Origin: Liolophura sinensis
Taxonomy: Eukaryota; Mollusca; Polyplacophora; Chitonida; Chitonidae
Length of the DNA: 64,000 nucleotides
Reading direction: 5' to 3'
Assembly (NCBI RefSeq): GCF_032854445.1
Contig: NC_088301.1
Coordinates: 59,036,512 to 59,100,511, forward strand
In this document: positions 38,971-51,490 of the stretch, piece after piece
Numbering within the stretch: the first letter of the stretch is position 1
How the letters are laid out: each line of letters begins with the position of its first letter
Position numbers and translations under genes: made by a program
The notes under the pieces: model-generated
Seen by the model: only the letters and a program-made list of their open reading frames with translations
The model's database searches: none
What the model was told of the DNA's origin: nothing

Positions 38971-39492
38971 CCACGCAAACTGTTTCTTAACACCTGGGCC
39001 ACTTGTACAAAGCCCACATGATGCTACGAGCGTGTGAAGCAATGCCTACATTGGTGGTTGCCATGGTAGTTAAGCGCTCGTAACATTAAGATGGCTTCGT
39101 AGTAGTGGACCCTGGCTCCTTCAGGTGTTGTGCTGTTATTTGAGATTTATTTCATTCTTCCCACTTTAGCTTTAAGAACCATGTGGAAGCAAAGCTGGGA
39201 ACACGAATGTCCAATTTCAGAGGTAGTTCTGTGCTTGATCTGACACATACACATGTACATGTAGAAAAGCAAGACGTTTCAAGTGGCATTACAGCTTTTT
39301 TTTATTAAGTATTATTTTATATTGTTAAGAAGGATATTTGACAAGCTTATGTTAAAAGCCAGTGCTATTTTTATGAAATGACAGGTTCACTTATTTATTT
39401 TAATATTGGTAGCTGCACCATTTTCTAATGAAATAAATAGGCATTTTATCATGTGACAGCCATAGTCTCTATACAGCTCATGTGCTCTTCTG
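38971..39492. other. Convergent 3' ends of RADX and the ankyrin gene
   Basis: Only 522 bp separate the two stop codons. The 3' UTRs probably abut or overlap. AATAAA at about 39431 on the plus strand could serve RADX. The interval also holds the hairpin element at 38993-39115. Confidence 0.6.
38993..39115. mobile_element. Short hairpin MITE in the RADX 3' UTR
   Basis: CCTGGGCCACTTGTACAAAG, continuing to GCTACGAGCG, on the left is mirrored by CGCTCGTAAC and GGCTTCGTAGTAGTGGACCC, TGG on the right. The arms are about 45 bp with several mismatches, around a loop of about 25 bp. It begins 22 bp after the RADX stop codon, so the transcript would carry a strong stem-loop. Confidence 0.65.
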
Positions 39493-42400
39493 TCACATAA
39501 CTGCACAGGTACTGGATTTCTTCTTCATTGCATTGGTGGCACTCTTCTTTAGATCTTCCTCCAGAATTTGCTGAATGTCTCTGAAACCTTCGTCCTTTGC
39601 TAGAGCCAGAGCTGTTTTCCTGTCCTGCAGTAAATAGGATAAAAAGTAAGGTTTTAGTGGGGATGTTCTCTGTTGTGTGAATGGTAATGATGAAAGCTTT
39701 TAACTTACGGTTGTAGCAAACTCTCCATACAGTGTACGGTACTCGATTCTTAAGTTTAACAATCTTAGTCATATTTAAAACATGATTGTGATTCATAATT
39801 CATTTATGAAAACTATGACTTTAGAATAACATGGATATGAGTGAAACATTAGCAAAGCATGGGAAATGATAGAGATGACAACTGAGGGGCTTTTGCCTGT
39901 AGTAGAGTTGTATGGTTTACACTTGGTAATGCAGTTTTCTCCATTTAAATCCTGGCGTAGTTTTAAAAGTTAAAAATTCAGAGTTAAGCGCCAGTCAATC
40001 AGAAAACACGGTTGTACTGATAACAAAGCTTATTTTCCTCTTTTGCAATGCAACCTTTCAGCTGTAGTCGTGTACAGGTGCGATTATTGAGACGTTTAGA
40101 TGCGGCCACTGTAGCCTACTGTGATCCTAATTCACCTTGTTAATCATTGTCTGTTTCGCTCCGTACTTCAGAAGTTGCCGCACTGTCTCAGGTCGGTTGT
40201 TTTTCACTGCGACGTGCAGAGCAGTGTTTTTTTCCTGTCATAAGCACAAAGAACGCATATATTGGAAGTCAGATGTCAAAGACATACTGTGTCGCTTCAC
40301 CCTAGGTACAAAAACCGCCAGAAAGACACTGTAAACTTGGGTTTGTGTTTATAACGTGTATAATGCCAATTATTTAATTTGATGTCAAAAGGCAGAAAAA
40401 TGAAAAACAAAGAACACGCTGGGATTAAAACTGGGCTGTTCCACAGCATATATCTTACGTTGTCAAGGGCTTGACCAGAAATGAACCTAAACTCGCCATG
40501 AGACCACGTGAATACTTATTACCCAACTAAGTTTTATTAGTCTACAATCCAGCTGAAGGACAATCTACATGGATGTTTAGATTTTAGGGGCAAAAGTTTT
40601 GGAATAGGTGGCGATACTACATTTGGGGTTCTCTTTTTCATGGATATGTTTCGGCCCTAGAGGAAGAAACATGGACTTCAGTGTGATGATTACTATCAGC
40701 TGTTTGTGTCAAGGAATGACAATAACACGTGTTTTCTTAGCAAAATACATGTAAGAATACCGTCCTGTCAAACAGTGCTTATGGTTTAATGGATGTTACG
40801 TTCACAAATCGCACTACGGTAAAAATTCAAGCCTTATTTCCGCCAAAGGCTTGCCTTTGTAACTAAGATCTAACTTTTGTCCATTTTAAATTCACGCTCC
40901 CGTCCTGTAGAGAGAGAGTGGTGTAAGTAAAAAATGTCCACAAACTACTTGCACAAGTCACAAGAGTTACCTGCAACGTTAAGCCGTTAATGTTTGCTCG
41001 TAGGCGAAAAAGTTCACTTATCCTCTGTTCTCTCTGTCGTTGATTTTTTATCAGTATGGCACGATGAATAGGTTTGAGACCAGCCTATAAACAAAATTCG
41101 TAGATAATATACATATAGTCAAGAATGTCAAGCCAGTATTAAATAAATGAAAATGCAAGATACCGGTCTTCCCTGTTTTATTTTAATACCAATTAATTGC
41201 TTTAAATAACCGCTTACTTCGTCTGCTTTGTTAATTTGTGTCATGTGTGGAAGGGGTTCCAGAATGTCTTCTTCCTCCTCTGCACTCTCAGGCTGTAAAG
41301 TAATGCAATCAACTTACAGAAGTGCAAACGAATATATTTATCCATTCATTTATTTATTTATTTGAGTGGTGTTCTACGCCCGACTGATATTTCACTTATA
41401 CAATGGCGAACAGCGTAATGGTGGGAGGAAACCGAGCAGGGGAAACCTACAACCATCCGCAGGTTGCTGAGAGACCTTCTCACGAACGGCCGGAGAGGAA
41501 GCCAGCATGAGTTGGGCTTGAACTCACAGCGACCACATTGGTGGGAATCCTTTGGGTCCTTACGTCGCGCTGCCAACGAATATATACAAGTATCAAACAA
41601 TGCAGATTAATTTTACCAGGCGCTGTTTTAATAACTGCTATATGTCCTGCGTGAAAATTAGGGTAAATTTAAATATTAAGAAGAGACATTTATACAATAG
41701 TGTTCAAGAGTGAAATAACTAAGGAGATTATAGTATAAGGAGTCTGAAATCTTCCTATCAGCAAGCAATTTCCAGGTCTACAAGAAGACGCTTCGGGTCA
41801 TAGTTTAGCATGCATGCATATCCGTATTCACTGGGCAAGTGCGTTAAAAAAAAACCTAAATTTTTGCCTTTAGTTGTGCATTTTTGCTGGCAAATAAATG
41901 TCTTGCCAAAATAATACTTTTGATGCTAAGGGTTACATTTTTAAGTAAGATATCGTATTACCTTCTTTACAACCTGAAAACAATTGTAAAAATTGATGAT
42001 CGACGGAATTTTAGACCATAAACAGAACAGTGGCTGTCCCTTACTTCGGCCACAGCTTCAGTTTCCATCTCTGGTGATTCGGGTTGTGGTGTGGGGACCG
42101 GAGATGGTTCCTTAGGGGGCTCAGGTGTTGGCTCCGGTAACGGCTCAGGTATCGGCTGTGGTGATGGTCTTGGATCTGGCTTTGCCTTTATGGTAACGTG
42201 AATAAAGGTTTAGTTAACAGATACGCTCACTGACGTATTTATAAGTGATAAATAAAGTTAAGTATACAAATGCTAAAATGATTTTTAAGTTTGAAAAAGT
42301 TATTAATTTAAGAAACTTCATTACAAATTTTAAACACGTGCAGAGGTTGATAGTTCGTGAATTTTATAGGTAAATAGGCATATTTGGGCTATTCTTACAT

Positions 42401-44409
42401 TAAAGCGAACATTCGACTGCATTTCTGATCGCTTATTTGCCCAAAAATAGCCACTTAAAAATAGGCATACATGTATTTCCGAAGAACTACATCTATAACT
42501 TCATGAATGTATGCAAAGATAGAATTACTCGGAACGGAGCACCAAGGAGAGTCACGATGTCGTGGTATTGTCTTTCCTGTGCCAGATCCCGACTGTCTTT
42601 TCCATCCTGTACAATGGATGAACATATATTTATATATTTGATCACGGTTTTAACGCTGTAATGAAGAGAACTGAAGTTATTCCGTGGCTGTCAGTTTACG
42701 GAGTTAATAACTGACGCATATGACTGAAAAATGTGTAAGTATGTAAACCCAAGCATACAAACATACTGGTACATAAATCTTTGTAATCTTTCAGTTGCCC
42801 AAAATGTAGTATTTTCTACCGCAAAAGAGACGTTTTCGTATGTTCTAAAAGTTCTACACATCTTGTTCAAACAGACCCCTAGGCCCTAAAGACCTATAAG
42901 AATTCAGAATAGAACATGTTCATCGAGTATATTGCCGCTTACCAGGTCTTTGAAAGAAACGTCAGCACCATTACTGAGTAGATACTCCACAATCTCGTTC
43001 ATTTCACCCGATGTCCGTAATCTCTCTGTTTTAACGACTAGATTGAGAGCTGTATCACCTTCCTGGGCCAAATAAAACTGACATTATGTGTATGCATTCA
43101 TAAATGAACTAATCGTATATCTTTTAAACATTAACCAATCATCTGGAGGAATCCTTGGAACTAATCGGTCTTGAATAGTACACAATCGTAACAGGTGAAT
43201 CTCTCATTGTCATGATGAATGATTTGTTATGTCATTGTCACATTCACACATTGTTCCGTCCAAGTTTATACCAACTACAGCCTTTGTTACGAATTTTTAC
43301 TCACTGATTATTAGTGCTGGTATACATATAGGCCTACACTTGTCTAAGTTTTGATCTCATCCTGTGGGGAAGGCACTTTAGCAAGTGTCGAGTAACTTTA
43401 GAAATTGTTTAATATAGATCCAGTTAACCAGATCTAGCGTCTATATTTGGTCATTGAATATCTTCCAATTAAGGTTGTAGGTCTGTTTTAGTCGACATAA
43501 AATAAACCTTCAAGGAAACGCTTTAGGGAATCGTTTTACTTTGGTGATATCGGTTTATAGTTACCCATCTCCATCGGAATCATTTGATCATAACTGTTGG
43601 CAATACTTGTGTTCTAGTATTCATTTTGCAAAGATACACAAACCGTGAATATAAGCAGTGTTAGACGTTATAGTGAGCAATGATAGTTGGTTCAGCAAGG
43701 GAGCGGGGGTCGTATGTAGTGTATATATATATATGCCTACTGTGTGTCTGAGGTGTTCATGGGACCATTCCAGGGATCATTTACAGAATGACACGCCTGT
43801 GCACAGAGACACCAACTTACGTGATCTCGGAGATTGATGTCGCAACCACCTTCCACCATTTTGCGAAGAATTTCTAAAGTTGCCAGCTTACAGTGTGTAA
43901 CGGCATAGTGGACTGCACCTGCTCCATGCTATACATAAAGAAGATTGGTCTTACCTGAAGGAATGCATGCACACATAATTGGACACTTTCGATTTTCTAT
44001 ACAGACTTTTTACATGAAAAGTCGTATAACGCATTAGCATATATATGGAACCTTCGATTTATACAGTACGTTCAGATACAGATTCAGATTCTAACGTCAT
44101 ATGAAAGCATAATGGCTATCGTTTACATGTGATTGACGCTGACCATACTGAAAGTAATATCGTACTATCATAATATATATTGTATCTACAGGTAGGTATA
44201 TAGGTACAGGTATTCTCTTCTTTTCACACTCGTTGTAGTAGTCTACCATATCTGACTCAAGTAAATGGATGTACACGCGGATAGTATAGAGACTAACTAA
44301 GCATATTACCTGGTTTAACAAATTCATATCAGCACCTCTTCTAAGACATTCTGAGAACATCTCCTTGTCGGATCCGAAGACTGCTTCTATCAACTTTTTC
44401 TGAAGAAAA

Positions 44410-44491
<82 letters not shown>

Positions 44492-45615
44492 CATTTGAGG
44501 CGACAATACAAACACTTAATGCAGAGTGAGCTACATAACGTCATTTCAACATGCAGATACACTAAGTTAGAGTATCAATATGCGTTAATCTGCACGGCAT
44601 AGTTCGGCTTAGTCTGTTCATTTAGGCCAGTGTATTGTGTTCTTCGGAGCAGACCTGCGACTTTAATAATTGGCATTCTTGGACAGCCTAGTTAGTAAAA
44701 TGACTGACTTACGCCCCAATATTGCTGTGTTTCTTGAGTTGCGATATCTTTTGCACTGTCCAGTTGTAAAGTGCCCTCCAGGATGGATGCCAGAGGAATG
44801 AAGTTCCGTGATATTGCACAGTCATAAGGGGTTTGTAACCTCTGTGAAAAAAAAAAGACACAAACGAGGCGACACGTGAATGAATTGGCAACAGCGTTGT
44901 CCGGGGTACTGGCTTACAATATCGGATATAAAGCTAACGAGGCGACACGTGAAGGAATTGGCAACAGTATTGCCCGGCATGACTTTCGATATTGCAGTGC
45001 ATGCCATACGCAGGATTATTAAAGGGCTCTATAAACACGATGGAATATGGTTTTCATGTATCTTTATATATTGGCCATTCCCATATATAGGCCCTATCCT
45101 AACTGCTGTACATAACATTATAATATGAATGAGATTTTCAACACTTTTTCTTCTAGTTTAGAGACACATACATGGCAGGCCGAAATCATTCCTGTACAGC
45201 TAATCTCCACTGCAACAATGTAAGTTAATTCATGTGTTAAACCATTTTTGATTTACTGACGTATATTATACTCTGCCCATAAACAGCCTAAACCTCGCAA
45301 ACGGATTGAACTAGGCCTATAATACATGTCATAGTTTCCATCCGTGGGCCACTTTAGCAATGGTGTTCTTTGCTCGAATCCAGCAAAACACTATGGCATA
45401 TGAAGACTATCAAACAAGACTGAATTTCATTATTCATGGATCTCGGTGCCACTATCAAGCTCACCCCAACAGTAAAATGATAAACTAACCAGTCTCTACC
45501 CGGGATTTATGTAAAATAAATTTCCTGCTGAGATAAACTTACAACTTCCCTTTACTCACTAAAGCAAATGTGTTAAACATGCAATTTCAACCCTCAGAGG
45601 CTGCATATATCTATA

Positions 45616-45688
<73 letters not shown>

Positions 45689-47808
45689 CAATATGTACAT
45701 GTACAATAACAGTATATTCATAAACAAATACAACTATACTGACGTTCAAAAGAAGCGATACAAATATCATTTTAACTTGTTTCATTTGGAACCTCTGTTC
45801 ATGTGTCTTTGGGTCACTGTTCATCGAGTCACTGAGTTTCATCTGGTTCACCCCATCCTAAAACATCGCTCTGTTGAATACATATCTTTTGCATATGCAA
45901 CGTGTGATTGTTTTTGTTCAGTCGTCTCTAAAAGCCGTGGTAACTTTCTTTTTGACGTCAGTATATTTGATTGATATTTAACTCAAGCTAATCCTAAACC
46001 AGTAGTAATTCTGAACGGGGGCCTCCGTGTCTCAGCTGGTTAGCGCGCTACCCAGAAGCCTCTCACCAATGCGGTCGCCGTGAGTTCAAGTCCAGCTCAT
46101 GCTGGCTTTCTCTCCGGTCGTACGTGGGAAGGTCTTCCAGCAACTTGCGGATGGTCGTGGGTTTCCTCCGGGCTATGCCCGGTTTCCTCCCCCATAATAC
46201 TGGCCGCCGTCGTATAAGTGAAATATTCTTGAGTACGGCATAAAACACCAATGAAATAAATAAATAAATAAATAATTGGGAATGAATACGTCACCTTATT
46301 TCTGATGTCTGTTTTGGCACCATTTTCTAGGAGTTTAACAGCCACTTGTAGCCCATTTGTGTAATCACCTCGATGAGCGATCAGATGCAGCGCGGTGTCC
46401 CATTCGGAGATCGTGACGCCATTGACGTCAACTCCGTTGTTCAGGAGAACGTCAATGACGTCTTCAATGTCAGGTCGGTCACTGAGCACTGCCACATGCA
46501 ATGCACTGTAACCAAGCTAATTAAATTGGACGAAATCGTCGGAGAATTACAAATGATTTTGGAATTGTACATCTAACAATGGCATCGAAGTAAAACTATG
46601 AAGTAATTAACTGATTTCAGTATGTAGGTAGGCTAAACATGTAACATTGAGAGGCAAATAAAGTGTTAAGCGTATTACTTTATACTTCCACGTTCATATT
46701 TTGATTCTCAGTTAAGTTTAATCAAAATCATTATCTGACATAATATATTGCAAAAATAAGTTAGGAAATAGAACTATACGAATGATCGACTTTTTGATGG
46801 GCTTACAGAGTTATGGTCCTTCACTTTGGAGACATCAGCACAGTTGTTCTCAATGTCTTGAATACTCCCCTTTGCACAAGCTATGAAGAGGTCATCCTGT
46901 GAACATTAAACAGATAAAAATATAAAAATCAGTGTATAGCTATTATTTAGTAATACATTGGGTATATCAGGTTTGACCAGTAGAAAACACCCCTTATTCA
47001 CTTTTATACGAGTGATTTTTACAAAGAAAGCCGAAGAGCTGGTGTCTAAATGTCAGACGATTACACTTTCATGTTTGGGGTCTAAAGGTCCGGTGATATC
47101 ACTTTTATACATTGGGGTCTAAATGTCAGGTGAGTACACTTCTATGGATTTGGTCTAATGCCAGTCGAGTACACTACCATGGGTAGGGTCTAAGGGTCTA
47201 CTTTCAAATAATGGGATCTAAATGTCACGCAGGTTCACTTCCACGCTTTGGGTCTAAATGTCGAAGGAGTACACTTCCACGGTTGGAGTCTAAATATCAC
47301 GAGAGCAAACTTCCACACCTGGGTTCTAAATGTCGGTTGAGTACATTTCCACGGTTGGGGTCTAAATATCAGGGGCCGCTTGCACGTATTGGGACCTAAA
47401 TGTCAGGCGAGTAGATTTCCACGGTTGGGGTCTAAATGCTAGGCATGTTCACAAATATACTGCCCACGGCCCAATTTTACAATGGTATGCATGTACGGTA
47501 AACGCACATATATATCGGACAACAGTACGGTCATAGTGACATTCTAAATATCGTACGACAAATGTACGATGAAAAAATGTCGTACGCCGCTTTGTAAAAC
47601 TGTGACCTGTAGTGTTTCTGTTGTAGTACACGCCATTTGACAAGGATCGTAGGGGCTTGTAGGAACATACTATTCCTTGACTGGGGACGCTTTAAATTTC
47701 TCTCTAGCTTTATATGAACTATATTCAAATGTTTACCTCTCCCCTGCGTCCAATGAAGTCTGCTTCCGTCAACTGCCCATAAATACCGTGGGGTGGAGAA
47801 ACCGTCAT
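39493..47808 (-). CDS. Ankyrin-repeat protein with C-terminal polybasic CaaX motif, 12 exons
   Basis: Exons: 47808-47737, 46896-46807, 46516-46295, 44841-44713, 44399-44310, 43928-43821, 43062-42943, 42185-42045, 41292-41218, 41084-40971, 40234-40136 and 39624-39493, giving 463 residues. All lengths are multiples of three and all introns are phase 0. Several exons hold ankyrin-type helices: YSALHVAV..VDVLLNNGVDVNG (about 57-95), TALHLIAHRG, GAVHYAVTHCK, TALNLVVKT..YLLSNGADV, KNTALHVAVKNN..LLKYGA. Exon 8 (278-324) is a Pro-Glu-rich linker of PEP repeats, followed by an acidic exon (SAEEEEDILEP). The protein ends KKKSSTCAVM, a lysine cluster plus CaaX box with final Met, the signal preferred by farnesyltransferase. 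The start is chosen because the exon 1 frame MTVSPPHGIYGQ runs open into exon 2. I do not recognise a named orthologue. It is probably a cytoplasmic or membrane-anchored scaffold. Confidence 0.85.
41342..41582 (-). mobile_element. SINE family 1, full-length minus copy
   Basis: Starts (as read on the plus strand) with ATTTATTTATTTATTTGAGT, GGTGTTCTACGCC and ends with tRNA-like GCGCGCTGCC-type sequence. It contains the reverse of the AGCAACCTGCGGATGG and GTTCAAGCCCAACTCATGCT blocks. It lies in an intron of the ankyrin gene, in sense with it. Confidence 0.85.
42705..42775 (+). mobile_element. SINE family 2 tail fragment
   Basis: Only the 3' end is left: GACGCATATGACTGAAAAAT, GTAAGTATGTAAACCCAAGC, ATACAAACATAC. 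It is in an ankyrin-gene intron. Confidence 0.6.
44411..44489 (+). repeat. (TA)n microsatellite
   Basis: About 39 TA units end 11 bp before the acceptor of the ankyrin exon at 44399 (minus reading). They therefore lie in the branch-point and pyrimidine-tract zone of that intron. Confidence 0.95.
44863..44998 (+). repeat. ~75-bp direct duplication
   Basis: ACGAGGCGACACGTGAATGA, ATTGGCAACAGCGTTG is repeated as ACGAGGCGACACGTGAAGGA, ATTGGCAACAGTATTG, spaced about 73 bp apart in an ankyrin-gene intron. Confidence 0.8.
45605..45687 (+). repeat. (TA)n microsatellite
   Basis: About 38 TA units with small CTATAT interruptions at the left end. Open frames through it (runs of YI) are artefacts. Confidence 0.95.
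46018..46277 (+). mobile_element. SINE family 1, full length
   Basis: The head is GGCCTCCGTGTCTCAGCTGG, TTAGCGCGCTA with B-box-like GAGTTCAAGTCC. The body is AGCAACTTGCGGATGG..GGGTTTCCTCC, CTGGCCGCCGTCGTATAAGT and the tail GAGTACGGCATAAAACACCA, ATGAAATAAATAAATAAATA. It ends about 18 bp from the ankyrin exon boundary at 46295, inside the intron. Confidence 0.93.
47030..47450 (+). repeat. Diverged minisatellite, ~37-bp unit, ~11 copies
   Basis: The unit is roughly GGGGTCTAAATGTCAGGCGA, GTACACTTCCACGGTT. Copies are diverged, with indels in several. It occupies intron 1 of the ankyrin gene. Confidence 0.85.
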
Positions 47809-49014
47809 GTCTATTAACCATAGAAGGCTCTTCGTCATTTATCCACTTCATGCAAGTTACGTATGAGTGAATGGTCCACTTTTGGAATTCTTGAGGTAGA
47901 GCAAAAGCTTATGCCTTCTTCCAATGTAATATACAGTTTTCTTTCAATCGTTGACACACGACATTCATGGTATCGTCGGGTCCTTGATATAATTTCGCTT
48001 TCTCTCATTCACAGTTTGTTGTCACAGTTATTGCATGGTTTAATTCTGCTTACATTTTCCTCGAGGTTCCATCTGTTGTTGCCTGCTTGTGCGGTCGTTG
48101 GTTGGTGTTTTCTTAGCTGTTACCGTTTGGCTCCTATGTACTTCACAATTCATATATATGTGCCATTTCAGCATATAGTGCTGTGACTATACGATAAACT
48201 GCAGTTTTCATGGATGTTACATTTCCTGTGTCGTTCTTTTCCTAACAGTCCTCTCAGTGACACATTATATACGGGTGCCGTCCCAGGCAGGCTATTACCG
48301 TGTCCCTGTAGGTCCGTATTGTAGGTTGTATGTATATAGTAAGCAACGATAACGTCCAGGTAACCAAATACTTTGTTGTTTAACAAGACTAGACGTATGT
48401 TGTAAACAATCCGTCAGTGTGTTTCCAGGTATACACATTGACTGAACAGGTACCTATGCGTCTCTTGCATGCGTGCCCGGCCTCGTTTGGCCACACAGGT
48501 ATGAGGTGTGTATAAGGTTAGACATTTACTTCACATTGTGTATTTGCCACACCTTAATTCAAGTGCTATTACCGTAAAAGCCATTGATAGATGTATAGTC
48601 AGCCCTGTGTTTCGGGGTTAATCTTCGCCGATAATCCCCGCACATACTAAGGATATTTCACTTGGTTATAAATAATCTTTCCTATACATGTATATATATA
48701 TAGACATCATATACCTAGCTATGATTCCACCACATATACACACCTATACATATTGTATGGGTGTATGGGTTATATGGTCGAAGTATTTTCTATACTAGAT
48801 TAGGTAAGTACACAATTTTATGGGCAGCGGGATATATAAACTGCTTGAAATATAGGCAACAGCATGGAGAGCAAAATCAGGGGAGTGATGGCAGTGTGAT
48901 ATTTGGCAAATTGTGACACGCAAACAATGAAATATGGCCTCTTTACAATTTATTTCAGCTGTAGGGTTTTGTCCTAGCTTTTCATGCAAATGCTTATATA
49001 GAAGCATTTCCTCA

Positions 49015-49190
49015 CGAATTCTTCCTCTTCGGTCGTATGTGGGATGGTCTAAAAGTAACCCGCGGATGATGGTGGGTTTCCCCCGTGCTCTGCGAAGTTT
49101 CCTGTCACCATAATGCTCACCCCCGTCGTATAGAAGTGAAATATTTTAGTGCACCGCGTAAAACACCATTTAGTTAAAATAAATAAGCCC
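49015..49190 (+). mobile_element. SINE family 1, diverged partial copy
   Basis: Keeps TCTTCGGTCGTATGTGGGAT, AACCCGCGGATGATGGTGGG, CATAATGCTCACCCCCGTCG, GTAAAACACCA-type tail. The tRNA-like head is missing. Confidence 0.75.
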
Positions 49191-50127
49191 CTAAATAATT
49201 AACATCCCCTAAAACCCTACACTGACTAATACTGTCAAAGTTCATATTATTTTTGAATGTATACTTAACAACCATTTGCGTTCAGCTTGTATATATTGGA
49301 CCTAAGGTAGCCCCTGTTAAAATTCGTTTTCCACCTTGCTTCAGAAACATTCGTGTTTATCCAATGTTTAACATTGTTTAAGGTCAAATTTTTGTCTTCA
49401 GGTTGCCTTACAAGCTTATACACAAGTCAATTCGAAAGTGTAAGTAACTGCTTTAATAATGATTGAATCGAAGAGCAATATATGACCAAGCAAATGCAAT
49501 TTTAGTAGAGCGCTACACTTGGTGAATGGTATACAGTTGTAAATCCTATGGCCAGGCCTATAAGATACGACTATAGTTGTAGCGGCAGTTGTATACTTGA
49601 GCAGTGTGTAGTACGTATGTGTATACACATAGCTCTATAGTGCAACTGTATATATGGGTTGTAAAATTGCACTGTGTGAATGGCACTACAAGTGTTAACT
49701 TAAAGATCATTAAATTCTGAAGAGGTTGGAATTGTGCACGTACAGGTAATGGACAAACAACTTAAATATCTAACACAACACTGTATGCTTTCTTCACACA
49801 GACGTGGATCTCAAGACATAGTTATATCTTCTACAGAGCACATGAAGAGTCGCTATATCATTAGTTATCACAGACTAACCGTCAGATTAAGGTATTTAGT
49901 ATATATGCAAGAGCATGCAAAAATCTTTTTGGATGAAAACTGGCAGATAGGCTACCACACCAACAGTAGGTAATATATGTATATACACAGATATCTGTGT
50001 TGAGCAAATCACCGGATCACGCTGACTTCGAACACAGCTACAACATTCTCTTCCACGCAGACGATCCCACAACGAATACAACCAGAGGCGCTGCCATTAA
50101 ATTTCACCATGCCAGTCATCACCTTGG

Positions 50128-50129
<2 letters not shown>

Positions 50130-50175
<46 letters not shown>
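50130..50175 (+). repeat. (TA)n microsatellite
   Basis: About 22 TA units in the spacer between the ankyrin gene and MTMR14. Confidence 0.95.
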
Positions 50176-50177
<2 letters not shown>

Positions 50178-50393
50178 TAACTTGTACGGACCATGTCAGT
50201 ATTATGTGTATCACATTGTACAGACACTGGGAATTAGCATATTTGAGCACATGAATCCAAACAAGTGCTAAAATACACCTCAAGGTATGGCAATGGGACC
50301 AGTAATTTTTATGCCAGCTTAAATAGCAGGATTGAATACCTTTGCCAAACCAACGCTAACATAAATTCTGTGCCAACCTGATTAGCAATTGAT

Positions 50394-50600
50394 TTATTTA
50401 TTTGATTGGTGTTTCACGCCGTTCTCAAAAATATTTCAGTTAAACCACGGCGGCCAGCATTATGGTGGGAGGAGTATAGGGTATAGCCCGGGGAGAAACA
50501 CACAACCATCCGCATGTTGCTGAAGGACCTTCTTACGCACGGCGGAAGAGTTCATTATGCTACGCTAGCGCGCTAAATAACTGAGCCACGGAGGCCCCGA
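50394..50600 (-). mobile_element. SINE family 1, minus copy
   Basis: As read on the plus strand it begins GATTTATTTATTTGATTGGT, GTTTCACGCC and ends GCTAGCGCGC, TGAGCCACGGAGGCC, the reverse of the tRNA-like head. Part of the middle is deleted. Confidence 0.85.
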
Positions 50601-50629
50601 TTGGCAATTGAGGTTTCTTATGTTTAACC

Positions 50630-50815
50630 TCTGTCACATTATACTAACACAGGGACAACCAGTCCTGTTTCCTTGCTCTAACCTTTTACTGCTGAGCGCC
50701 AATCGCGGAAGCAGCGTGTTCCATTTTTAAATATTTGGTATGACCTGACCCGGGTTTGATCCCAGGTCTCCCAACTTCGAAGCGGGCGCTTTAATCATAA
50801 AGCCACTGAAGCGGT
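50630..50815 (-). mobile_element. SINE family 2b, minus partial copy
   Basis: The reverse complement starts CACCGCTTCAGTGGCTTTAT, has the B-box-like GGGATCAAACCCGGGTC and matches the head half of the 28797 copy. The tail half is missing. Confidence 0.75.
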
Positions 50816-51080
50816 GAATTACTAGAAAGAAGATTTTAGCGTTGGTTTGGATAATGTACATAGTCATGCTAATTAAACTGATAATGGCCTTCTCAATAGG
50901 ACAAGTAGGGAAACATCACTTAAGAAAGGTTGATCCCGGGAATTTTTGTACCTGAGATGAACAAATCTTTCAGCGCTCAAGGATCACACCATATTGGTGG
51001 AAGATAACTGTTCCTTATGACGAATGTAGAGGCTGCGCAAACAGCCATGTGGTCGATCGCTTATTGTCAACAAGATCTTT

Positions 51081-51447
51081 ACCGGCCCGGATAGCACAGT
51101 TGGTAGAGCGTCCGCTTCGGGACCTGTAGATCCAGGATCAATCCTTGGTCGAGTCACACCTAAGACTTTAAAAGAGGAAGTTGTAGCTTCCTCGCTTGGC
51201 GTTCAGCATGAAGGGGATAGTGCAACGACCGGTTGACCCGTATCAGTATAATGGCTCGGGCGGGGCGGCTTACTTGCCTTCGGTAAGTCGTCTCAGTGAT
51301 GCAGCACTAAATAAAAGAGCGGTGGAAATCCGTCCTGCAACAAGGAGGCACATTACACGTGCATGCACCCTAATGATTCCTTTGTCGTCATATGACTGAA
51401 AAATTGTTGAGTACGACGTTAAACCCCAAGCACTCACTCACTCACTC
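51081..51447 (+). mobile_element. SINE family 2a, full length
   Basis: Almost identical to the copy at 30896 along its whole length (head CCGGATAGCACAGTTGGTAG, body CCCGTATCAGTATAATGGCT, tail GAGTACGACGTTAAACCCCA, (CTCA)n). High identity between unlinked copies suggests recent activity. Confidence 0.93.
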
Positions 51448-51490
51448 AACAAGATCTTACAAGTGGTGAGGTGAGGATCCACAAATTCAA

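Noticed and set aside
45570-45974. Open frames with long YIYIYI runs here, at 49997-50254 and at 56598-56903
   Set aside because: They are translations of TA microsatellites. Only the MTMR14 exon part of 56602-56772 is real.
21004-51120. tRNA-gene-like sequences with A and B box motifs
   Set aside because: They are heads of SINE copies. None folds into a complete cloverleaf with a sensible anticodon arm, and all continue into SINE bodies.
21498-51399. Similar ~65-codon open frames (MAFSMKGIVQRLVDPYQYNG type) at 21498-21689, 31009-31212 and 51196-51399
   Set aside because: All three lie inside copies of SINE family 2a, so their similarity follows from shared repeat ancestry. They have no recognisable domain.
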